From contig CASENC010000038.1 of NCBI GenBank assembly GCA_949289215.1, positions 86,319 to 131,480 of the forward strand: DNA of 45,162 nt. The letters run 5' to 3'. This DNA is from an uncultured Bacteroidales bacterium. GTDB taxonomy: Bacteria > Bacteroidota > Bacteroidia > Bacteroidales > Muribaculaceae. A program made the translations under genes and the position numbers. Within the stretch, counting starts at the first letter, position 1; every line of letters begins with the position of its first letter. The notes below the pieces were generated by a model, which did no database searches, was not told the origin of the DNA, and worked only from the letters and a program-made list of their open reading frames with translations. This document shows, piece by piece, positions 17,101 to 26,557 of the stretch.

Positions 17101-18700
17101 TATTACAGCAATATCGGCAGTAGATAAGCGTGTGGCAGCATCAATGACTCGGTTGTTGCCCCAAAGTTGTGTGGAGATTAATCGGAAGGATGGGTATGGA
17201 GATTGGCAGACAAGTATGGAATTAGCTCTGTCGGTTTGTCGTTTATTGAAAAGTCTCGGAGTCAATCCCAAGGTAATTATAGAACCGACTTGTGGCAAAG
17301 GGCATTTTATTTTGGCGGCATTGCAAGTGTTTGATGGCATTGAAGATGTTTATGGTATCGAAATCTACAATCCGTATCTTGATGATTTAAGATATGTATT
17401 GCAGAAGCAATCGTCTTTGCAAAATGTTAGGGTGCATCTGTATAACTGTGATATATTTGATTTTGATTTTTCCGAGATAAAACAGTCGATTGCCGGACGT
17501 GAAGTGTTGGTGTTGGGAAATCCACCATGGGTGACAAACAGCAAACTTGGTTTGATGCATAGTGATAATTTGCCGAAGAAAAGCAATTTCAAGAAAGTTA
17601 AAGGAGTCGCAGCCATAACAGGCAAAGGAAATTTTGATATAGCAGAATACATTTGTGGCCTTGTGTTTGATTGGGTTTCAGATGAAAAAAGCACTGTGGC
17701 ATTATTGCTGAAGAATTCGGTAATAAAGAATATTGTTTATGAACAAAGGCATGGTCGATATACCGTAAGTTGTATTTCCCAATATATAATAGATGCGAAA
17801 AAGGAATTCGGGGCATCGGTTTCTGCAGCGTTGTTATGCATGAAACGTGGCAATGTAGCGGCAAAAACGTGCCATGTGAGTGATTTCTATACATTGCGGT
17901 CTGTAAGGGATTATGGATGGGTGGCAGGGAATTTTGTGAGTGACGTTGCATTATATGACAGGTATGGGTATATCGATGGAATATCACCACTCGAATGGTG
18001 GTCGGGAGTAAAGCATGATTGCTCGAAAGTAATGGAACTGACTTTTAAAAATGGCAAATTAATAAATGGTTTTGGTCGAGAGGTTGACGTTGAAGACAAT
18101 ATCATATATCCGCTTTTAAAAAGTTCAGATATAACCGGGAATGAAATTTCCGAGGTTAGAAAATATGTGATAGTATCGCAAAAGTCTATTAACGAAGATA
18201 CATCGTTACTGAAACAAACTTCACCTAAGGCGTATGGATATTTGAATGAATATGCTCATTTGTTGGATAATCGAGGTAGCAGCATATATAAAAATAGGCC
18301 TCGTTTTTGCCTTTTTGGAATAGGACAATATTCGTTTAAACGATATAAAGTGGTGGTTTCGGGACTTTATAAACACACTTGTTTTTCGTTGGTGCGATCC
18401 ATTGATTGTAAGCCTATTATGCTCGATGATACATGCTATATGCTTGGATTTGATGATTATAACGAGGCATTAATCACACAGAGGCTGTTAAATAGTGATT
18501 CGGTTCAGGGGTTTATTAAGTCGTTATTGTTTGCCGATGCAAAACGTGTCGTAAATAAGGATTTGCTTATGCGTGTAGATTTGTTGAAAGCGGCATCTAT
18601 TGTCAATCCTGAAGATTTGGGAGTGAGCGGTGATGCGATGGAAAGGTATATCTCATTTTTAAAGACAAAAGTCAAGCCGAAGCAATCGATGCTGTTTTGA
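17087..18700 (+). CDS. DNA methyltransferase (N6-adenine or N4-cytosine) of the restriction pair
   Basis: A 537-residue protein. The SAM-binding motif I is IEPTCGKGHFI (residues 65-75), the acidic loop is YGIEIYNPYLDDLRY (89-103), and the catalytic motif IV is GNPPW (144-148), the NPPY/F/W form of amino-methyltransferases. The region after about 300 is probably the target-recognition domain (RPRFCLFGIGQYSFKRYKVVVSGLYKHTCF). It would methylate the site cut by the upstream endonuclease. The ATG at 17087 lies within the endonuclease gene; a second in-frame ATG is at 17093. Translation is thus coupled, with the nuclease first. No separate controller protein was found. AT-rich like its partner. 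Confidence 0.87.
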   Translation: MPMNSITAISAVDKRVAASMTRLLPQSCVEINRKDGYGDWQTSMELALSVCRLLKSLGVNPKVIIEPTCGKGHFILAALQVFDGIEDVYGIEIYNPYLDDLRYVLQKQSSLQNVRVHLYNCDIFDFDFSEIKQSIAGREVLVLGNPPWVTNSKLGLMHSDNLPKKSNFKKVKGVAAITGKGNFDIAEYICGLVFDWVSDEKSTVALLLKNSVIKNIVYEQRHGRYTVSCISQYIIDAKKEFGASVSAALLCMKRGNVAAKTCHVSDFYTLRSVRDYGWVAGNFVSDVALYDRYGYIDGISPLEWWSGVKHDCSKVMELTFKNGKLINGFGREVDVEDNIIYPLLKSSDITGNEISEVRKYVIVSQKSINEDTSLLKQTSPKAYGYLNEYAHLLDNRGSSIYKNRPRFCLFGIGQYSFKRYKVVVSGLYKHTCFSLVRSIDCKPIMLDDTCYMLGFDDYNEALITQRLLNSDSVQGFIKSLLFADAKRVVNKDLLMRVDLLKAASIVNPEDLGVSGDAMERYISFLKTKVKPKQSMLF

Positions 18701-18736
18701 TGTGAGGGAAATAGTAAAAATGTTGTTGTTTTTGTC

Positions 18737-18766
18737 TTGTTGTGTCGGGAAAACTGCGTAGTTTTG
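18737..18766 (+). promoter_or_regulatory. Promoter of the lnb-like gene
   Basis: TTG at 18737-18739, a 19-base spacer and TAGTTTTG at 18759-18766, an exact TAnnTTTG match, about 32 bases before the start codon. Confidence 0.55.
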
Positions 18767-18798
18767 TGGTGAGAAAAGTATGCACATTGCAATGAGAT

Positions 18799-20037
18799 AT
18801 GGCGCATAATATGTTTAGATGTATTTTTGTGGCGGTGGCGTTGATGTCGATGGCATTGTCGGCATGGGCTGCACCTAAGGAAGAGTGTGACACTGTGGCA
18901 AATGGACAACAAGATGGTGTAGTGATAAGCCTTATCACTTGTTATCCTGGGCCTGACGTATATGAACTTTACGGCCACACCATGCTAAGGGTGCAATATG
19001 GCGATATCGATATGGTGTATAATTACGGCATTTTTGATTTCGATGCGCCAAATTTCATTTATCGTTTTGTGAAGGGAGAAACCGATTATAAGGTGGCAGG
19101 TTATGATGGGGCATATATGCTTGTCGGCTACGGAACGCGCAAGGTGGTGGAACAGCAATTGAACCTTACCCATCGGCAAGCGATGCAGGTGTTACTGGCT
19201 CTTGTCGAGAATGCCAGGCCAGAGAATGCCACTTACCGGTATAATTATGTGTATGATAATTGTGCCACACGCCCACGTGATATAATCGAGGGTGTGCTTG
19301 GTGATAAATTGCATTATGGCATGATGCACGATACGCTCACTTTTCGTCAAGAGATGCGTCGGTATAATGCCAATTATGCATGGCAACAATTCGGCATAGA
19401 CCTTGTGCTTGGCTCGGGCATTGATTACACGCTCAATTATCGCGAGCAAATGTTTGTGCCGATGGTACTTATGCAAGCTTTTGCCGAGGCTCGGGTGGAA
19501 CACGAAGGCAGGCTCGAACCGCTTGTGACTGCAACATGTGTACTTAACGCGGGCAGCGATAACGGCGACATATTGCCTCCCACCCCGGCATGGCAGTCGC
19601 CTATGGCAGTTGCCGTGGCGATACTTGTGGCAGTGTTGGCGTTGTCTTGGTTTGACGTGCGGCGAAACAGGGTGAGCCGGTGGGCCGACAGTTTGCTCTT
19701 CGGTGTGGCCGGATTATGTGGGTTACTGGTATTTTTCCTGATATTTGTTTCCACCCATGCTGCCACGTCTCCCAATTTCAATGGTTTCTGGTTGCACCCG
19801 TTTGCCTTGTTGCCGGCTGTGCTCGTTTGGATAAAAAAAGCAAAAAGGGTGTTATATTTCTATCATTTTGCTAACTTTGCGGTCGTTTTTCTGCTGCTTG
19901 TCTTGTGGTCGTTGTTGCCTCAAGTGGCAAATGCGGCAGCTTTCCCGCTTATGCTGAGCCTTATGGCACGGTCAATGAGCTATATATTGGTTTATAATAA
20001 ACAATGCAGAACCACACGCGCAAACACAAGCAAATAA
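18799..20037 (+). CDS. lnb: DUF4105 (Lnb-like) lipoprotein N-acyltransferase
   Basis: A 412-residue protein with a signal peptide (about 1-25, ending SAWA), a periplasmic domain (about 38-265) and five hydrophobic segments at the C-terminus (about 270-400). The domain shows LITCYPGPDVYELYGHTMLRV with His60 and YNYVYDNCATRPRD with Cys155, the cysteine-histidine arrangement expected of a DUF4105 thiol acyltransferase. Lnb of Bacteroides, a DUF4105 protein, N-acylates lipoproteins in organisms without classical Lnt; assigning this role here rests on family membership. It would modify lipoproteins such as SusD, Wza and the FecB-like protein. An in-frame ATG at 18811 is an alternative start. The next gene overlaps its 3' end by 34 bases. 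Confidence 0.8.
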   Translation: MAHNMFRCIFVAVALMSMALSAWAAPKEECDTVANGQQDGVVISLITCYPGPDVYELYGHTMLRVQYGDIDMVYNYGIFDFDAPNFIYRFVKGETDYKVAGYDGAYMLVGYGTRKVVEQQLNLTHRQAMQVLLALVENARPENATYRYNYVYDNCATRPRDIIEGVLGDKLHYGMMHDTLTFRQEMRRYNANYAWQQFGIDLVLGSGIDYTLNYREQMFVPMVLMQAFAEARVEHEGRLEPLVTATCVLNAGSDNGDILPPTPAWQSPMAVAVAILVAVLALSWFDVRRNRVSRWADSLLFGVAGLCGLLVFFLIFVSTHAATSPNFNGFWLHPFALLPAVLVWIKKAKRVLYFYHFANFAVVFLLLVLWSLLPQVANAAAFPLMLSLMARSMSYILVYNKQCRTTRANTSK

Positions 20038-21617
20038 ACCGCATACTCACGTCGATAGTCGCCTCGATGGTGGCATTGACTGCCTTGTCGCAGGATGCCG
20101 AGCGTCCGCGCCTTGTCATAGGCATTGTCATCGACCAGTTGCGCAGCGATTATATCGACTTGCTGCAAGCCCGCTTCGGCGAAGACGGATTTAAACGGCT
20201 CATGCGCGACGGGGCATTCCTTGAAAACGTGGAATTTGATGTGCCGGGGCTTGATATAGCTTCGGGTACAGCAATGCTGATGAGCGGCACTTCGCCGAGC
20301 GTCAATGGTATTCCGTGTTCTTATGTATTCGACCGCAAAAATGACAAGGCTCAATATATACTTGCCGACCCGTCGGCAATGGGAAATTTCACCGACGATG
20401 CTTATTCGCCTGTGGCATACAAGGTTTCGACCATAACCGATGAATTGCGGGTGCATAGCAGCGGGATGGGATATGTACATTCGATAGCACCCGACCCACA
20501 ACAAGCCATATTGCTTGCCGGCCATGCTGCCAACAGCGCATTTTGGATTAACGACCATACAGGGAATTGGGCATCGACTACATTTTACCGCAGTGCGCCA
20601 CAAATACTCACCGGGCGCAATTACAGGCTGCCGCTTGCAACGCGGCTCGACACTATGTCGTGGGTACCGGCAATTCCTCTCGATGATTATCCCGACATTC
20701 TTTCGTTCAAGAAATATTATCCGTTCCGATACATATATACGTCGTCCGACAAGGAGCGTTTTGTCAAGTACAAGAAGAGCGCACTTGTCAACAACGAGGT
20801 AACTACCGTTGCAATAGATTACTTGAACACGCTTAGGCTGGGTCGCCGCGGACAGACCGATATGCTGTGCCTGGGGTACACCGCTGCTCCATACCTTTAT
20901 TCGTATGACGGCGACAACCGTGTGGAGAATCAAGATTTGTATATACGTCTCGATCGCGAACTTGCACGCCTGTTTGCCGAAATCGACAAGAGTGTGGGCA
21001 TGAGCAACACGATGGTGTTTGTGGCATCGACAGGATATTATTACGATAACATACGCCCCGACGAACGGTTTAACATACCAACCGGTGAGTTTTACCCCAA
21101 TCGTGCCATTTCGTTGCTGAATATGTACCTGATGGCCATTTATGGCAACGGGCAGTGGGTGGAAGGATATTTCAACCGCCAATTTTTCCTTAACCATAAA
21201 TTGATTGAGGAAAAGAAATTGTCGCTTACCGAATTGCGTGCCAAGTCGAGCGAACTTTTGCGGCAAATGAGCGGCATAAGGGCGGCATATACTTTCGAGG
21301 AGATACTTAACAATCCGGCAAGTGTCGAGGCCCGGGCATTGCACCGTGCCATGGTTCCGGCTTATTGCGGCGATGTGGTTGTGGAAGTGAGTCCCGGTTG
21401 GCTTATCATGGACCAGGGAAATGACAATTTCGATGAGGCACAACTTATCCGCACCAATGCAGTCAATACACCGGTGTTTATCATGGCTCCGTCGGTGAAG
21501 CCGCAAAAAATCACCATTCCGGTTGATGCAACGGCCATAGCTCCCACTATTGCAAGTATATTGCGCATACGCTCGCCCAATGCGGCCATGTCGATGCCGC
21601 TATACCTCGGCTATTGA
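20004..21617 (+). CDS. Alkaline-phosphatase-superfamily protein, probably catalytically inactive
   Basis: A 537-residue protein with a signal peptide (about 10-29). The fold signatures of PafA-like phosphatases are clear: GIVIDQLRSDY (40-50), SGTSPSVNGI (94-103), ILLAGHAANSAFWIND (169-184) and RLDRELARLFAEIDKSVG (315-332). The key residues are not. Compared from memory with PafA, the nucleophilic threonine position is Ile85; the metal-binding Asp-x3-His pair is replaced by Ala293 and Leu297 in YTAAPYLYSY; the universal ADHG motif reads ASTG (341-344); no C-terminal metal histidine block is evident. Only the first aspartate (Asp44) remains. It therefore looks like a pseudoenzyme in the periplasm. 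It overlaps the lnb-like gene and precedes secA on the same strand. Confidence 0.85.
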   Translation: MQNHTRKHKQINRILTSIVASMVALTALSQDAERPRLVIGIVIDQLRSDYIDLLQARFGEDGFKRLMRDGAFLENVEFDVPGLDIASGTAMLMSGTSPSVNGIPCSYVFDRKNDKAQYILADPSAMGNFTDDAYSPVAYKVSTITDELRVHSSGMGYVHSIAPDPQQAILLAGHAANSAFWINDHTGNWASTTFYRSAPQILTGRNYRLPLATRLDTMSWVPAIPLDDYPDILSFKKYYPFRYIYTSSDKERFVKYKKSALVNNEVTTVAIDYLNTLRLGRRGQTDMLCLGYTAAPYLYSYDGDNRVENQDLYIRLDRELARLFAEIDKSVGMSNTMVFVASTGYYYDNIRPDERFNIPTGEFYPNRAISLLNMYLMAIYGNGQWVEGYFNRQFFLNHKLIEEKKLSLTELRAKSSELLRQMSGIRAAYTFEEILNNPASVEARALHRAMVPAYCGDVVVEVSPGWLIMDQGNDNFDEAQLIRTNAVNTPVFIMAPSVKPQKITIPVDATAIAPTIASILRIRSPNAAMSMPLYLGY

Positions 21618-21693
21618 CTTGCGGGCACTATCCAAAGTGTGGAAACAAGAGTGCTAACAGCTTATCTTAGTGGCAGATTTAAAATCTATTTAT

Positions 21694-21701
21694 TACCTTT
21701 G
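21694..21701 (+). promoter_or_regulatory. -7 element of secA
   Basis: TACCTTTG is an exact -7 consensus, about 82 bases before the secA start. The -33 region is weak. It indicates that secA can be transcribed separately from the upstream envelope genes. Confidence 0.5.
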
Positions 21702-21782
21702 TAGCCGAGAAATCCGGGGAAAAGACATTGGCCCGGTTAAATTATTACTAAGTATAATAAAATAAGAATTACTACACATAAA

Positions 21783-24700
21783 ATGGGATTAACCGATTTT
21801 TTGAAATCTCTTTTCGGAAATAAGTCACAGCGCGACTTGAAGGCCATTATGCCTATAGTCGAGAAAATAAAGGTTGTGTATCCCGAGATAGAGAAACTGT
21901 CAAACGATGAATTACGTGGCCGTGTCACGGCAATTCGCGCGCGTATCAAGGAGTATGTGGCTCCGCAACGTGAAGAAATTGCTAAATTGAAGGCTGAAAT
22001 CGAAGGCCTTGAATATGATAAGCGCGAGCCGCTGTGGGAACAAATCGACAAGATTGAAAAGGAGATACTTGACCGCACCGAGGATATCCTCAACGAGGTG
22101 CTGCCCGAGGTGTTTGCCATAGTAAAGGATACTGCCCGCCGTTTTGCTCAAAACGAAACCATTGAAGTCACCGCCAGTGACTTCGACCGTGAACTTGCCG
22201 CCCAAGGGAAAGACTTCCTGACCATCGATGGCGATAAAGCCATATATCGTAACCACTGGATGGCCGGTGGGAATGAAATCAAGTGGGACATGATTCATTA
22301 CGACGTGCAGCTTATTGGCGGTATCGTGCTTCACCAGGGTAAGATTGCCGAAATGGCCACCGGTGAAGGTAAGACGCTTGTTGCCACGTTGCCTGTGTTC
22401 TTGAATGCACTGCCCGGCAACGGTGTTCATGTGGTGACTGTGAATGATTACCTTGCCAAGCGTGACTCGGAATGGATGGGCCCGATATATATGTTCCATG
22501 GCATTTCGGTGGATTGCATCGATAAGACGCAGCCAAACTCTCCGCAACGCCGTCGTGCATATAATTGTGATATAACATTCGGTACCAATAATGAGTTTGG
22601 TTTCGACTATCTTCGTGATAATATGGCTGTGTCGCCCGACGACCTTGTGCAGCGGGCTCATAATTATGCCATAGTCGATGAGGTGGACTCGGTGCTTATC
22701 GATGATGCTCGTACTCCGCTCATTATCTCGGGTCCTGTTGCCAAGGGTAACGACCAAATGTTTGAACAGTTCAAGCCAAATGTGGAACGTGTGGTTAATG
22801 CCCAGCGAAAGCTTGTGACCGACTTGCTGGGTCAGGCAAAAACTTTAATGGCAAGCGATGATCCTGAAAAGGTAAAGGAGGGCTCGCTGTTGCTGTATCG
22901 TGCATATAAGGGCTTGCCTAAAAATAATGCCTTGATTAAGTTTTTAAGCCAAGAGGGTGTGAAACCGCTCATGCTTAAGACCGAGGCTTATTATATGCAG
23001 GACAATAGCCGGGAGATGCACATTGTCACCGATCCTCTTTATTTCGTCATTGATGAAAAGAACAATAGTGTGCAACTTACCGACAAGGGTATAGATGTGC
23101 TTACCGGTACTACGGCCGACCCAACATTCTTTGTGTTGCCGGACATCGCTACCGATTTGTCGCAGGTCGAAAATGAGAAACTTACCGACGAAGAAAAGGT
23201 TGCAAAGAAAGACGAGTTGATGCAGAACTATGCCGTAAAGGCCGAGCGCGTGCACACCGTCAATCAGTTGCTCAAGGCTTATGCGCTGTTTACGCGCGAT
23301 GTGGAATATATCGTGTCGGAAGACGGCAAGGTGAAGATTGTAGATGAGCAGACGGGACGTATTATGGAAGGTCGCCGGTATAGCGACGGTTTGCACCAGG
23401 CCATCGAGGCTAAAGAAGGTGTGAAAGTGGAAGATGCAACGCAAACGTTTGCAACCATAACGTTGCAAAATTACTTCCGTATGTACCATAAGCTTGCAGG
23501 TATGACCGGTACCGCCGAAACCGAGGCCGGTGAATTTTGGGATATCTACAAGCTCGATGTTGTGACTATTCCCACTAACAAGCCTATACAGCGTATCGAC
23601 ATGGAAGATCGCTTGTATAAGACCAAGAAGGAAAAATACAATGCTGTAATCGAGGAAATCGAAAAGATGGTGAATGCCGGGCGGCCGGTACTTGTCGGTA
23701 CGACTTCGGTTGAAATAAGCGAATTGCTGAGCCGTATGCTCACCATGCGCCATATCCCGCATAATGTGTTGAATGCCAAGTTGCACCAACGCGAGGCCGA
23801 GATTGTGGCTCAAGCCGGTCAGAAGGCCGTGGTGACAATTGCCACCAATATGGCCGGTCGTGGTACCGACATCAAGCTTGCCCCTGAGGTGAAAGCTGCC
23901 GGAGGTCTTGCCATCATAGGTACCGAGCGTCACGAGTCGCGGCGTGTCGATCGCCAGTTGCGTGGCCGATCGGGTCGTCAGGGCGATCCGGGTTCGTCGG
24001 TATTCTTTGTTTCGTTTGAGGATACCGTCATGCGCCTTTTCGCAGGCGACAATGTTGCCAAACTCATCGACCGCATGGGGCTTAAAGAGGGTGAAATGCT
24101 TGAATCGCCTATGCTCTCTAAGTCGGTGGAACGTGCGCAGAAGCGCGTTGAGGAAAATAACTTCGGTATCCGTAAGCACCTGCTTGAATATGACGACGTG
24201 ATGAACACGCAGCGTAATGTCGTATATACCCGTCGCCACCATGCACTGATGGGTGAGCGCATAGGTCTCGACATTGTGAACATGATACGTGAAAACGTGG
24301 AGACTATAGTGGGCGACCATAATGCACAGAGCGATTATCCCGACTTGCGCATGAAAGTGATGTCGAACTATGCAATCGAGATACCTTTCAGTGAACAAGA
24401 GTTCCTGAAAATGGAGCCTAAAGATATGATTGAGAAGATTTATAACGAGGTGATTGCCACTTTCCGCCGCAAGAGCGACCGCATTGCCGAAGTGGCCTAC
24501 CCGGTTATAAAGATGATAGTTGAACAGCATCCCGATGCCGTAGATAAGATGATGCGTGTGCCAATTACCGACGGCCGCCATACCTATGGCATACCTGTCA
24601 ACATCGGCGAGGCTTACAAGAGTGAAGGCCGCAGCATTGCCAAGGCTTGGCAGAAGGCTATTTTGCTGATGACTATCGATGAGGCATGGAAAGAGCACTT

Positions 24701-25190
24701 GCGCGACCTTGACCAATTGCGCCAGTCGGTACAGAATGCCAGCTACGAACAGAAGGATCCGCTCTTGATTTATAAGATAGAGTCGTTCAACTTGTTTGCA
24801 TCTATGCTCAATAATATGAATACCAAGGCGATATCGATATTGATGCGTGGCATGGTGCCCGTGCAGCAGCCTCAGCCGCAACCGCAGCAACCGGCTTCGG
24901 GTGGAGGAATGTCGTCATCGAATACATCGGTGTCGAGCGATTTCGCACGTCCGGCAACTCCGCAAGTGGCAATGCCCGGAGACCCGTCGGCCGGTCGTCG
25001 CCAACCGCAATACACCGAGAGCAAGGAGGCTTATCCCGGGGCCGATGCGCAACGTCGTGTGGCAGGACAGCCACAGGGGCAGCAACGCCGCCACACGCCC
25101 ATCGTCAAGACCGGGCCGAAGGTGGGCCGCAACGACCCATGTCCCTGCGGCAGTGGCAAGAAGTATAAAGATTGTCACGGCCGGCAGTAA
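21783..25190 (+). CDS. secA: SecA preprotein translocase ATPase
   Basis: A 1135-residue motor that drives unfolded preproteins through SecYEG. Walker A is ATGEGKT (192-198), the DEAD-like Walker B is DEVD (299-302), FGFDYLRDN (272-280) and [15 protein letters not shown] mark NBD1, and [14 protein letters not shown] and [12 protein letters not shown] mark NBD2. It is about 230 residues longer than E. coli SecA; extra length sits around residues 320-460 of NBD1, as usual in Bacteroidetes. A low-complexity Pro/Gln/Ser linker (about 1020-1105) leads to the zinc-binding SEC-C tail [17 protein letters not shown]. The start is the ATG at 21783 with the usual [15 protein letters not shown] opening. 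Followed by a hairpin terminator. Confidence 0.98.
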   Translation: MGLTDFLKSLFGNKSQRDLKAIMPIVEKIKVVYPEIEKLSNDELRGRVTAIRARIKEYVAPQREEIAKLKAEIEGLEYDKREPLWEQIDKIEKEILDRTEDILNEVLPEVFAIVKDTARRFAQNETIEVTASDFDRELAAQGKDFLTIDGDKAIYRNHWMAGGNEIKWDMIHYDVQLIGGIVLHQGKIAEMATGEGKTLVATLPVFLNALPGNGVHVVTVNDYLAKRDSEWMGPIYMFHGISVDCIDKTQPNSPQRRRAYNCDITFGTNNEFGFDYLRDNMAVSPDDLVQRAHNYAIVDEVDSVLIDDARTPLIISGPVAKGNDQMFEQFKPNVERVVNAQRKLVTDLLGQAKTLMASDDPEKVKEGSLLLYRAYKGLPKNNALIKFLSQEGVKPLMLKTEAYYMQDNSREMHIVTDPLYFVIDEKNNSVQLTDKGIDVLTGTTADPTFFVLPDIATDLSQVENEKLTDEEKVAKKDELMQNYAVKAERVHTVNQLLKAYALFTRDVEYIVSEDGKVKIVDEQTGRIMEGRRYSDGLHQAIEAKEGVKVEDATQTFATITLQNYFRMYHKLAGMTGTAETEAGEFWDIYKLDVVTIPTNKPIQRIDMEDRLYKTKKEKYNAVIEEIEKMVNAGRPVLVGTTSVEISELLSRMLTMRHIPHNVLNAKLHQREAEIVAQAGQKAVVTIATNMAGRGTDIKLAPEVKAAGGLAIIGTERHESRRVDRQLRGRSGRQGDPGSSVFFVSFEDTVMRLFAGDNVAKLIDRMGLKEGEMLESPMLSKSVERAQKRVEENNFGIRKHLLEYDDVMNTQRNVVYTRRHHALMGERIGLDIVNMIRENVETIVGDHNAQSDYPDLRMKVMSNYAIEIPFSEQEFLKMEPKDMIEKIYNEVIATFRRKSDRIAEVAYPVIKMIVEQHPDAVDKMMRVPITDGRHTYGIPVNIGEAYKSEGRSIAKAWQKAILLMTIDEAWKEHLRDLDQLRQSVQNASYEQKDPLLIYKIESFNLFASMLNNMNTKAISILMRGMVPVQQPQPQPQQPASGGGMSSSNTSVSSDFARPATPQVAMPGDPSAGRRQPQYTESKEAYPGADAQRRVAGQPQGQQRRHTPIVKTGPKVGRNDPCPCGSGKKYKDCHGRQ

Positions 25191-25270
25191 CAAACAGGAA
25201 TTACCAATCAGGAATATCAGGAATTAGAGATTTCCCATTTCTTCCATGTTTCTGTCCAATGGAAATGAAT

Positions 25271-25312
25271 ATAGCCAAATGCGTGCCGATTGTGCTCGCA
25301 TTTGGCTATTTT
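25271..25312 (+). terminator. Terminator of secA
   Basis: Perfect 13-bp arms ATAGCCAAATGCG (25271-25283) and CGCATTTGGCTAT (25297-25309), 13-base loop, followed by TTTTG. Confidence 0.65.
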
Positions 25313-25477
25313 GCTTGATGGAATGTTAAATCTTATCCGATTTTGTGCATAAATTTCAAGTTATTGTGATATGTTGCAAAAATACACGTTTTGTTACGTG
25401 TAGAGGCGCGGTGTTGCCACGTTTCGTTATTGCCATATTGTATATCATTGAATATCAATTGTTGCTATTATCGAGCG

Positions 25478-25504
25478 ATGGAGAAATTTTTGCAATTTCT
25501 CCAT
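25478..25504. repeat. Perfect hairpin of uncertain role
   Basis: Perfect 11-bp arms ATGGAGAAATT (25478-25488) and AATTTCTCCAT (25494-25504) with a 5-base loop, followed by TTTTGACTTTTG on the plus strand. It could be a second terminator or the end of a short transcript arising in this gap. Confidence 0.5.
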
Positions 25505-25531
25505 TTTGACTTTTGCGGACATTCATTTATA

Positions 25532-25580
25532 AAAAACAACCGGATACCGACACAAATAAGTTCGGTACCCGGCTGTTTTT
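25532..25580 (-). terminator. Terminator of the capsule/GDP-fucose operon
   Basis: Arms at 25532-25550 (AAAAACAACCGGATACCGA) and 25562-25580 (TTCGGTACCCGGCTGTTTT region) pair over about 18 bp with two mismatches. A-rich on one side and T-rich on the other, so it can stop transcription in both directions. It lies 22 bases after the fcl stop. Confidence 0.75.
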
Positions 25581-25601
25581 GTTATTATGTTGTTGCCTTG
25601 T

Positions 25602-26543
25602 TTATCGCTCGGCTCGCATGGGATTGTGCAAGAAGTCGTCGTAGGCGAGGCGTATGCCGTCTTCAAGCTCGGTCTTGTAGGTCCAGCCGAGGGCTGTGGC
25701 TTTCGACACGTCGAGCAGCTTGCGTGGGGTGCCGTTGGGGCGCGTGGTATCCCAACGTATTTCACCGGCGTAGCCTATTATTTTAGCCACAAGTTCGGTC
25801 AATGCCTTTATGGTCAATTCCTTGCCAGTGCCGGCATTGACGGTCTCGTTGCCGCTATAGTTGTTCATCAGGAACACGCACAGGTTGGCAAGGTCGTCAA
25901 CATACAGGAATTCACGCAGCGGAGAGCCATCGCCCCAACAGGTGACGTAGGGCAGGCCTTGAATTTTGGCCTCGTGGAAACGGCGTATGAGGGCCGGCAG
26001 CACGTGGCTGTGTTCGGGGTGGTAATTGTCGTTTGGCCCGTAAAGGTTGGTGGGCATCACGCTGATGTAGTCGGTGCCGTATTGGCGGTTGAGGAATTCG
26101 CAATATTTCAACCCCGAGATTTTGGCGAGTGCATATGCCTCGTTGGTCTTTTCAAGTTCCCCCGTGAGCAGGCAACTTTCCTTCATGGGCTGTGGTGCCA
26201 TGCGCGGATAGATACACGACGAGCCGAGGAACTCCAGTTTCTTGCACCCGTTCTGCCAAGCCGAGTGGATAACGTTCATTTCCAGTATCATGTTTTCATA
26301 CATGAAATCGGCAAGGGCCGACTGGTTGGCCACGATGCCGCCCACCTTGGCTGCCGCAAGGAACACATATTCGGGGCGCTCCTCGGCAAAGAACCGCTCC
26401 ACGGCATCTTGCCGGGTGAGGTCGAGCTCGTGATGGGTGCGTGTGACGATGTTGGTGTATCCTTGACGCTGCAATTCTCGCACTATGGCCGAACCCACCA
26501 TTCCGCGGTGGCCCGCGACATATATTTTAGATTCTTTTTCCAT
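25602..26543 (-). CDS. fcl: GDP-L-fucose synthase
   Basis: The ATG at 26543 gives 313 residues and begins MEKESKIYVAGHRGMVGSAI; a GTG at 26555 is a possible alternative. It is an extended short-chain dehydrogenase: NADPH-binding GHRGMVG near the N-terminus, the catalytic serine region LGSSCIYP, and YALAK as YxxxK. RPTNLYGPNDNYHPEHSHVLPALIRRFHEAK, here beginning MPTNLYG, is characteristic of GDP-4-keto-6-deoxymannose epimerase-reductases. It makes GDP-L-fucose from the product of Gmd. Last gene of the capsule operon, followed by a terminator; the fused nucleotidyltransferase-kinase gene lies 14 bases upstream. Confidence 0.95.
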   Translation of the reverse strand: MEKESKIYVAGHRGMVGSAIVRELQRQGYTNIVTRTHHELDLTRQDAVERFFAEERPEYVFLAAAKVGGIVANQSALADFMYENMILEMNVIHSAWQNGCKKLEFLGSSCIYPRMAPQPMKESCLLTGELEKTNEAYALAKISGLKYCEFLNRQYGTDYISVMPTNLYGPNDNYHPEHSHVLPALIRRFHEAKIQGLPYVTCWGDGSPLREFLYVDDLANLCVFLMNNYSGNETVNAGTGKELTIKALTELVAKIIGYAGEIRWDTTRPNGTPRKLLDVSKATALGWTYKTELEDGIRLAYDDFLHNPMRAER

Positions 26544-26557
26544 TTTGTATCTCACGG

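Larger units (their letters stand above)
25191..25601. other. Intergenic region between secA and fcl with three hairpins
   Basis: About 410 bp between the convergent 3' ends of secA and the capsule operon. No credible gene is seen. It contains three separate inverted repeats, annotated individually; the DNA between them is AT-rich and otherwise featureless. Confidence 0.6.

Noticed and set aside
19992-21506. 504-residue minus-strand open frame over the alkaline-phosphatase-like gene
   Set aside because: The plus-strand frame has a signal peptide and family motifs; the minus frame has none.
22944-24890. 648-residue minus-strand open frame inside secA
   Set aside because: It mirrors secA codon structure and has a His- and Leu-rich composition typical of antisense frames; no motif.
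25375-25382. Minus-strand match to the -7 element (CAAAAATA on the plus strand) after secA
   Set aside because: No gene follows on the minus strand and no -33 element was seen; expected by chance in AT-rich DNA.
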